Assembly: GCA_900557355.1 (NCBI GenBank)
Contig: USSR01000365.1
Span: 1-7,073, forward strand
DNA length: 7,073 nucleotides
Reading direction: 5' to 3'
From: an uncultured Bacteroides sp.
GTDB taxonomy: Bacteria > Bacteroidota > Bacteroidia > Bacteroidales > Bacteroidaceae
Made by a program: the position numbers and the translations under genes. The notes under the pieces are model-generated. The model was not told where the DNA came from and ran no database searches. It was given only the letters and a program-made list of their open reading frames with translations. Of this stretch, positions 1 to 4,808 are shown piece after piece (position 1 is the stretch's first letter; each line of letters starts with the position of its first letter).

Positions 1-336
1 GAGGCTGCTTTGAAGAAAGCAAATATCAATCCGGCTCACGTGGACAGCGAAGACCACATGGAAAGCAACATGGCTAAAGGTTGGATTACAGCTGAAGATG
101 TAGCAAAAGCAAAAGAAATCATTGCTACTGTTTCTGCTGAAAAGGCTGCACACCTGCCTGAACAAATGATCCAGAACATCGCTAAAGGTCGTCTGGCTAA
201 GTTCTTGAAAGAAGTTTGCTTGCTGAACCAGGAAAATATTATGGATTCTAAGAAGACTGTAAGAGAAGTGTTGGCAGCAGCTGACCCTGAATTGAAGATT
301 GTAGATTTCAAGCGTTTCACTTTGAAAGCTGAATAA
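1..336 (+). CDS. tsf: Elongation factor Ts (EF-Ts), C-terminal 111 residues, 5' end outside window
   Basis: EF-Ts is the cytosolic guanine-nucleotide exchange factor that releases GDP from EF-Tu during translation. The reading frame is open from base 1 and ends in TAA at 334-336, so this is the tail of a longer gene. Bacteroidales EF-Ts is about 330 residues, so roughly two thirds is missing. The visible part fits the C-terminal half: an alanine/lysine-rich helical region, then a segment at about bases 154-231 reading LPEQMIQNIAKGRLAKF followed by KEVCLLNQ. This matches the conserved EF-Ts pattern of a GKL.KF-like turn followed by a (K/E)(E/V)xLL(E/N)Q helix. The final part (KTVREVLAA to VDFKRFTLKAE) is the usual closing strand and helix. 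The TTG at base 10 is internal and not a start. Upstream, beyond the window, rpsB is the usual partner (family knowledge). A strong terminator lies 21 bp after the stop. Confidence 0.95.
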   Translation, partial: EAALKKANINPAHVDSEDHMESNMAKGWITAEDVAKAKEIIATVSAEKAAHLPEQMIQNIAKGRLAKFLKEVCLLNQENIMDSKKTVREVLAAADPELKIVDFKRFTLKAE

Positions 337-357
337 TTCAACTCAATATATATATAG

Positions 358-397
358 AAAACGACCGCACGGGAATTTCCGTTGCGGTCGTTTTTTT
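358..397 (+). terminator. Intrinsic terminator after tsf, probably bidirectional
   Basis: A 12-bp perfect stem pairs 358-369 (AAAACGACCGCA) with 383-394 (TGCGGTCGTTTT). The interior CGGGAATTTCCG can extend the hairpin by about five pairs after a one-base bulge. The plus strand ends in seven T (391-397), the classic Rho-independent form. Read on the minus strand, the same stem ends in TTTT followed by an AT-rich stretch. It can therefore also stop the facing SUI1-type gene, which ends about 70 bp away. Confidence 0.93.
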
Positions 398-465
398 ATG
401 CATATTTGCTTCTTTTAGAAGAAGTGATATACTTACTGATAGACCGTCTGTTTCGGTGAACCGGA

Positions 466-813
466 TTATCCGACCGGCTTAGTCTGCGTATATCCCTCCT
501 TTTTAAGTAGTTCCAGCACTTTCTGCTTGAAATCTCCTTGTACGATGATTTCTCCGTCTTTGGCACTTCCGCCTACGCCACATTTAGACTTCAGCAATTT
601 ACCTAATTCCTTCAGGTCATTCTCCGTACCTACGAAACCTGTGACAAGTGTGACTACTTTTCCTCCTCTATTCTTGCGATCCAACTGAACACGCAATTTC
701 TGTTGAGAAGCTTCCGGGGTAACTTGTTCCCCATTATCTTCCATTTCATAACTATAGTCCGGATTGGTAGAATAAACCACATTCAACCGTTCTTTCCAAT
801 CATTATTCTTCAT
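466..813 (-). CDS. SUI1/eIF1-like translation factor (YciH family)
   Basis: This is a 115-residue protein of the SUI1 domain family, which in eukaryotes is initiation factor eIF1 and in bacteria is the YciH type. Bacterial members are small cytosolic proteins thought to act on initiation fidelity or as translation inhibitors under stress; their exact role is not settled. The first ~38 residues are a polar, variable tail with an acidic patch (EMEDNGE). The SUI1 core runs from about residue 40 to 110. It shows the basic beta strand LDRKNRGGKVVTLVTGF (44-60), a helix DLKELGKLLKSKCG (66-79) and the hallmark CGVGGSAKDGEIIVQGD (78-94). It ends with a helix (FKQKVLELLKKEGY). The length is normal for the family. 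The ATG complementary to 811-813 is supported by a TAnnTTTG -7 box about 20 bp upstream. The gene is convergent with tsf and divergent from the DUF5686 gene, and no operon partner lies in the window. Confidence 0.9.
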   Translation of the reverse strand: MKNNDWKERLNVVYSTNPDYSYEMEDNGEQVTPEASQQKLRVQLDRKNRGGKVVTLVTGFVGTENDLKELGKLLKSKCGVGGSAKDGEIIVQGDFKQKVLELLKKEGYTQTKPVG

Positions 814-833
814 ATTCGTTCTGTTTTAAGAAT

Positions 834-865
834 CAAAAGTAATATTTTGCGTGGAACTTTGCAAT
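834..865 (-). promoter_or_regulatory. Bacteroides-type promoter for the SUI1-like gene
   Basis: On the minus strand, TACTTTTG (complement of 834-841) matches the Bacteroides primary-sigma -7 consensus TAnnTTTG exactly. ATTG (complement of 862-865) lies 20 bases upstream, a three-of-four match to the -33 TTTG box at the usual spacing. A start site near base 827 would give a leader of about a dozen bases before the ATG at 813. This is a consensus match only and has not been tested. Confidence 0.6.
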
Positions 866-876
866 CTTTTGAGACT

Positions 877-910
877 TTTGTCGTCTAATAGAAAACGCTA
901 ATTAGCTTCA
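877..910 (+). promoter_or_regulatory. Weak candidate promoter for the DUF5686 gene
   Basis: TTTG at 877-880 and TAGCTTCA at 903-910 are separated by 22 bases. The -7 candidate matches TAnnTTTG at only four of six informative positions, and the spacing is slightly long. It sits 12 bp before the ATG at 923 within the divergent region, where some promoter is expected, but the boxes alone are not convincing. Confidence 0.25.
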
Positions 911-922
911 AGTATACGAAAT

Positions 923-3415
923 ATGAAAAGAATCATCTGGCTATTTCTATTGTCTTTGGTTACTCTACTATCTTTTTCGCAATCTTTCAAGGGTACTGTT
1001 ACGGATACTGATGGGAAGCCGGTTCCTTATGCCGCCCTCTATCTAAGAGAAATGAAGTCAGGTTTAACTACCGATGAGCATGGGCGGTTTCAAACGAAAT
1101 TATCTGCCGGACAATATACCTGTGAGGTCTCTTCTTTAGGATTCATATCCCAGACCTTTACTTTTCAAATGCTGAATCGTGATTATGAGAAGGATATAGT
1201 GCTTGCCGAACGTACCTATAGCCTGCCGGAAGTAAGCATCACCAAGGGAAATGAAGATCCCGCCTATGCAGTGATGCGCAAAGCGATAGCGCGTGCTCCT
1301 TATTATCGTACTCAGATAAAAAGCTATACAGCCGGTACATATCTGAAAGGAACCGGTAAAGGGATCGCTATTCCTGCTGTCCTGAAACTATCCAAAGAGG
1401 TGCGGAAAGATGCAAAAGAATGGCTTGGAAAGCTGTTTGTCTTGGAGCAACAGCAGATCGTGAATTTTACTGCTCCCAATATCTGGAATAATAAGGTATT
1501 AGCCAATAAAAACTCTTTTCCTGAGGAAATACAGGTGGACATGGGGATAACTACAGTTAATCTCTATACTTCTGAACTTTTCGGTAAAGTCTCTCCTTTA
1601 AACAAAAATGCCTTTTCATACTATTGTTTTAAACTTGACGCTTGTTTTGTAGAAGAAGGGCAAATGATAAATAAGATCCGTGTGATTCCCAAGAAAGATG
1701 ATAACCGTTTGCTGGAAGGAGACCTGTTCATTGTAGAAGATTTGTGGTGTATATCGGCTGCTGATGTCAATGTTCGTGCTACCGGGCTGAAAGCAAAGAT
1801 TAAGATCACTTGCAAGGAAGTACAGTCTTCTGTCTTTCTGCCGGTTTCTATTACTACCTCTTCTACCATCGATATAATGGGTTTCAAGGCAGAGGCTTCC
1901 TATCTGGCGGCAATACACTATAGAGAGGTAAAAACGGATATCCAGCCGGAAACCAATACGGATACGACAACAAAACCTGTAGTTACCACCACCGCAATGG
2001 TGCAGCCAAAGAAACATAAATTTGAACGTCCGGCACGGATCGGACGCAAAGATACTCAGGTTGATTCGCTTGCCGACAAGCGAGATTCTCTTTATTGGAC
2101 CACTATCCGTAACGTGCCGTTGCGGTTGGAAGAAGTGCAGAGTTATCAATATAAAGAAGAAAAGATTGCTTTGAAAGATTCGTCACCCGGAGAAAAGTCC
2201 GGGAAGAAAACAGTAGTCGGGCAAGTACTGAACACCATTATGTGGGGAAAGACTTTCAGAACTTCCAATAAAAGTGCCTGGCTGACTTTACCCGGTCTTT
2301 CCGCTTATATTCCCGAATATAATTTTGTGGATGGCTTCTGGTTAGGAGTAAAGCTAAAAACAGGAGTGAAGTTATCAGAATCTTCTACACTTCGTTTTGT
2401 ACCTTCTTTCTATTATACCACAGCCCGCAAAAACTGGATTGGACAAGGAGAATTGACGCTGGATTATGCTCCACGGAACCGTGGCTATTTATCCCTTTCC
2501 GGAGGTCTTCTGTCTGCCGATTATAATTCGGAAAACGGAGAATCCCGTTTGATTAATAGTATGTCCAGCTCGTTGTTCGGCCATAACCATCTGAAGCTTT
2601 ACGAGAATACTTTCTTCACAGTTGACCATGCGATAGAGCCGGCTAACGGATTACTTTTTTCTTCCTCATTTTCCTGGCAACGTAGGAAGATGCTGGATAA
2701 CCATATCCGTAAAAGTTGGTTCAAGAGGGATGCCGAGCCGAATATTCCGGAAAACACTGCTTTCCGACCGATGCAGGAGAATGATATCCTGAAAGCTTCT
2801 TTTGAGTTGGAGTATACTCCGGCTCACTACTATCACATGTCGCAAGGTAAGAAAGTGTATGAAGCTTCCCGTTATCCTACATTTGCCCTGAAATATGACA
2901 GAGCCTTCCCTATGAGCGGTAGCCGTTATCTGACCTCGTACCACCTGATGCAATTCTCTGCCAAACAGAAAATCGAGTTCGGCATGTTCAATCGTCTGTA
3001 TTGGTCAGTGAATGCAGGCTCATTCTTTGATGCCAAGAATCTCCAGTTCCCCGACTTCAAGCATTTTGCTTCTACCCGCATACTGGTTACGGAACGTTCT
3101 TTCGATACCGGGTTTAGTTTACTGGATAACTATGCTTTGTCCACTAATACCCGCTGGACACAGGCTAATGTCTCCTGGTATACTCCATATCTGCTTTTGA
3201 AACATCTTCCTTTTCTGTCAAGAAAAGCATTTGATGAAGCATTGCATCTTCGTTCCATTGTGATATATGGTCGGCGTCCCTATACGGAGATCGGATATTC
3301 GATCGGGTTTTCCGATAGGGCACGGATAGGAGTCTTTGCCGGTTTCGATTGTCTGAAGTTCCATTCGGTGGGAGTTTCCCTTAGTTTACCGTTATCTCTC
3401 TTTGGCGATCAATAA
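923..3415 (+). CDS. DUF5686 / carboxypeptidase-regulatory-like outer-membrane protein
   Basis: This is an 830-residue exported protein of a family common in Bacteroidetes and without a known function. Residues 1-19 form a signal peptide (MKRII, a hydrophobic stretch, then SFS before Q20). Residues ~22-105 look like a CarboxypepD_reg-like beta-sandwich: GTVTDTDGKPVPYAALYL, then T..HGRF and YTCEVSSLGF, the module also seen at the N-terminus of SusC-type proteins. The DUF5686 part begins around residue 110 (DPAYAVMRKAIARAPYY). It includes the recognisable RDSLYWTTIRNVPL element at 387-400, which follows a low-complexity Thr/Lys linker (~340-385). From about residue 467 (NFVDGFWLGVKL) to the end, the sequence is rich in alternating aromatic and polar strands. 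This is consistent with an outer-membrane beta-barrel (inference). It is not a peptidase: the carboxypeptidase name refers only to the fold of the N-terminal module. The gene appears monocistronic, divergent from the SUI1-like gene and 88 bp ahead of rex. No strong terminator follows it, so some readthrough into rex is possible. Confidence 0.88.
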   Translation: MKRIIWLFLLSLVTLLSFSQSFKGTVTDTDGKPVPYAALYLREMKSGLTTDEHGRFQTKLSAGQYTCEVSSLGFISQTFTFQMLNRDYEKDIVLAERTYSLPEVSITKGNEDPAYAVMRKAIARAPYYRTQIKSYTAGTYLKGTGKGIAIPAVLKLSKEVRKDAKEWLGKLFVLEQQQIVNFTAPNIWNNKVLANKNSFPEEIQVDMGITTVNLYTSELFGKVSPLNKNAFSYYCFKLDACFVEEGQMINKIRVIPKKDDNRLLEGDLFIVEDLWCISAADVNVRATGLKAKIKITCKEVQSSVFLPVSITTSSTIDIMGFKAEASYLAAIHYREVKTDIQPETNTDTTTKPVVTTTAMVQPKKHKFERPARIGRKDTQVDSLADKRDSLYWTTIRNVPLRLEEVQSYQYKEEKIALKDSSPGEKSGKKTVVGQVLNTIMWGKTFRTSNKSAWLTLPGLSAYIPEYNFVDGFWLGVKLKTGVKLSESSTLRFVPSFYYTTARKNWIGQGELTLDYAPRNRGYLSLSGGLLSADYNSENGESRLINSMSSSLFGHNHLKLYENTFFTVDHAIEPANGLLFSSSFSWQRRKMLDNHIRKSWFKRDAEPNIPENTAFRPMQENDILKASFELEYTPAHYYHMSQGKKVYEASRYPTFALKYDRAFPMSGSRYLTSYHLMQFSAKQKIEFGMFNRLYWSVNAGSFFDAKNLQFPDFKHFASTRILVTERSFDTGFSLLDNYALSTNTRWTQANVSWYTPYLLLKHLPFLSRKAFDEALHLRSIVIYGRRPYTEIGYSIGFSDRARIGVFAGFDCLKFHSVGVSLSLPLSLFGDQ

Positions 3416-3475
3416 AACTTTTGTAGAAATTATGTTAACTTTCTTCTATAGGACTATTCTTTTCAGAAAAAAACG

Positions 3476-3483
3476 TATTTTTG
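3476..3483 (+). promoter_or_regulatory. -7 box of a likely rex-operon promoter
   Basis: TATTTTTG matches the Bacteroides -7 consensus TAnnTTTG exactly and lies 20 bp before the rex ATG, placing transcription start near base 3490. No TTTG-like -33 box is present at the expected 19-21 bp spacing (around 3453-3456 the sequence is ACTA). The promoter may therefore be weak or activator-dependent. The box runs directly into TTGTCAA (3481-3487), which resembles one half of a Rex operator. Confidence 0.5.
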
Positions 3484-3503
3484 TCAACCCGTAACCGAAA
3501 GAA

Positions 3504-4175
3504 ATGAAGAAAATGACCACGAACCAGGCAATTCAATATAAGGATAGCATGAAAGTGCCGGAGCCTACTTTGCGCAGGTTGCCGTGGTACTTGTCGAATG
3601 TTAAGCTGCTCAAGCAGCGGGGCGAACGGTACGTCTCTTCTACACAGATATCCAAAGAAATCAATATAGATGCTTCCCAGATAGCCAAGGATTTGTCGTA
3701 TGTCAACATCTCCGGGCGTACGCGTGTGGGCTACGAAGTCGATACTCTGATAGCCGTATTGGAAGACTTCCTCGGATTTACCGATATGCATAAAGCATTT
3801 CTGTTTGGAGTAGGTAGCTTGGGTGGTGCATTGTTGCGCGACTCCGGTTTGAAGCATTTCGGGCTGGAAATTGTAGCGGCATTTGATGTGAACCCGGAAT
3901 TGGTAGGCACTACATTGAACGGAATTCCGATCTTCCATTCCAGTGAATTCGAGCAGAAGATGCGCGAATATGATGTGAACATCGGTGTGCTGACTGTACC
4001 TATTGAGATAGCCCAATGCATTACGGACACCATGATAGCCGGTGGCATCAAAGCTGTATGGAACTTTACGCCGTTCCGTATCCGTGTGCCGGAAAATATC
4101 GTTGTTCAGAATACTTCTCTATATGCTCATTTGGCGGTGATGTTCAACCGCCTGAATTTTAACGAAATCAAATAA
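3504..4175 (+). CDS. rex: Redox-sensing transcriptional repressor Rex
   Basis: Rex is a homodimeric cytosolic repressor that binds NADH or NAD+ and leaves its operators when the NADH/NAD+ ratio rises, so fermentation and respiration genes follow redox state. The protein has 223 residues, close to the usual 205-220. Residues ~17-85 form the winged-helix DNA-binding domain: VPEPTLRRLPWYL, then YVSSTQISKEINIDASQIAKDLSY, then GRTRVGYEV, all family signatures. The Rossmann domain starts with FLFGVGSLGGAL (around residue 100), giving the GxGxxG dinucleotide motif, followed by IVAAFDVNPELVG, whose Asp ends the second strand. The C-terminal helix (QNTSLYAHLAVMFNRLNF) corresponds to the domain-swapping helix of known Rex dimers. 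ATG 3504 was chosen because it follows the -7 box with a short leader; ATG 3513, three codons later, is a possible alternative. The stop overlaps the next start as TAATG, which suggests translational coupling. Confidence 0.95.
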   Translation: MKKMTTNQAIQYKDSMKVPEPTLRRLPWYLSNVKLLKQRGERYVSSTQISKEINIDASQIAKDLSYVNISGRTRVGYEVDTLIAVLEDFLGFTDMHKAFLFGVGSLGGALLRDSGLKHFGLEIVAAFDVNPELVGTTLNGIPIFHSSEFEQKMREYDVNIGVLTVPIEIAQCITDTMIAGGIKAVWNFTPFRIRVPENIVVQNTSLYAHLAVMFNRLNFNEIK

Positions 4176-4792
4176 TGAAGATTATTGCTGTCGGAATGAA
4201 CTATGCACTGCACAATAAAGAGCTGGGGCATACGTTAGTTAATAAAGAGCCGGTTATCTTCATGAAGCCCGACTCGGCTATATTGAAAGACGGAAAGCCT
4301 TTCTTTATTCCCGATTTTTCGGATGAGGTTCATTACGAAACTGAGGTGGTGGTACGTATCTGCCGTTTGGGAAAAAACATTGCGCCGCGTTTTGCCAACC
4401 GTTACTATGACGCAGTGACTGTAGGCATCGACTTTACGGCACGCGACTTACAACGTAAGTTCCGTGAAGCGGGTAATCCCTGGGAACTTTGCAAAGGGTT
4501 TGACAATTCGGCAGCTATCGGAACTTTTGTTCCTTTGGAGCAGGCTGGAGGCGATTTGCAGCAGCTTGATTTCCGTCTGGAAATAGACGGAAAGGAAGTG
4601 CAGCACGGCAATACCTCGGATATGCTTTTCAAAGTGGATGAGATTATTGCATACGTCAGCCGCTTTATGACGCTGAAAATAGGCGACCTGTTGTTTACGG
4701 GAACTCCCGCAGGCGTAGGCCCGGTACAGATAGGACAGCATTTACAAGGATACCTCGGAGAAGATAAGTTGCTCGACTTTTATATTCGTTGA
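4175..4792 (+). CDS. Fumarylacetoacetate hydrolase (FAH) family protein, FAHD1-like
   Basis: This 205-residue cytosolic enzyme has only the FAH catalytic domain, like human FAHD1 and bacterial acylpyruvase/oxaloacetate-decarboxylase types. It lacks the extra N-terminal domain of true fumarylacetoacetase. The metal site is visible: E55 and E57 in HYETEVVVRI, and D86 in VGIDFTARDLQ. Other family marks are VGMNYALHNKE (6-16, with H13 and E16 in the lid region that carries the catalytic His/Glu pair in FAHD1), FMKPDSA (29-35), CKGFDNS (106-112) and TGTPAGVG (175-182). A Mg- or Mn-dependent C-C bond cleavage of a 2-oxo acid such as oxaloacetate or an acylpyruvate is likely from the family, but the substrate cannot be read from the sequence. 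The start overlaps the rex stop by one base, and porU follows after 16 bp, so the three genes probably share a transcript. The Rex link suggests a role near central carbon or redox metabolism (inference). Confidence 0.9.
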   Translation: MKIIAVGMNYALHNKELGHTLVNKEPVIFMKPDSAILKDGKPFFIPDFSDEVHYETEVVVRICRLGKNIAPRFANRYYDAVTVGIDFTARDLQRKFREAGNPWELCKGFDNSAAIGTFVPLEQAGGDLQQLDFRLEIDGKEVQHGNTSDMLFKVDEIIAYVSRFMTLKIGDLLFTGTPAGVGPVQIGQHLQGYLGEDKLLDFYIR

Positions 4793-4808
4793 GTCAATTT
4801 ATTACGAT

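Noticed and set aside
10..336. Treating TTG at base 10 as the start of a small gene
   Set aside because: The frame is open back to base 1, and the protein is clearly the tail of EF-Ts, so the start is outside the window.
346..355. TA dinucleotide run after tsf
   Set aside because: It is only about ten bases in an AT-rich spacer just before the terminator. There is no sign of a repeat array or a promoter with correct spacing.
1616..2149. A 177-codon open frame on the minus strand inside the DUF5686 gene
   Set aside because: It is antisense to a well-supported coding sequence, and its composition is unlike a real protein, with His, Cys and Phe clusters and no recognisable domain.
3416..3503. 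Search for a full Rex operator palindrome upstream of rex
   Set aside because: No sequence fits TTGTGAAnnnnTTCACAA on both halves. TTGTAGAAATTATGTTAA has only the left TTGT in place, and GTTAAC is a short palindrome likely by chance.
3435..4016. A 193-codon minus-strand open frame over rex
   Set aside because: It covers the Rex DNA-binding and NAD-binding motifs in antisense, and its translation has no recognisable domain. Rex accounts for the region fully.
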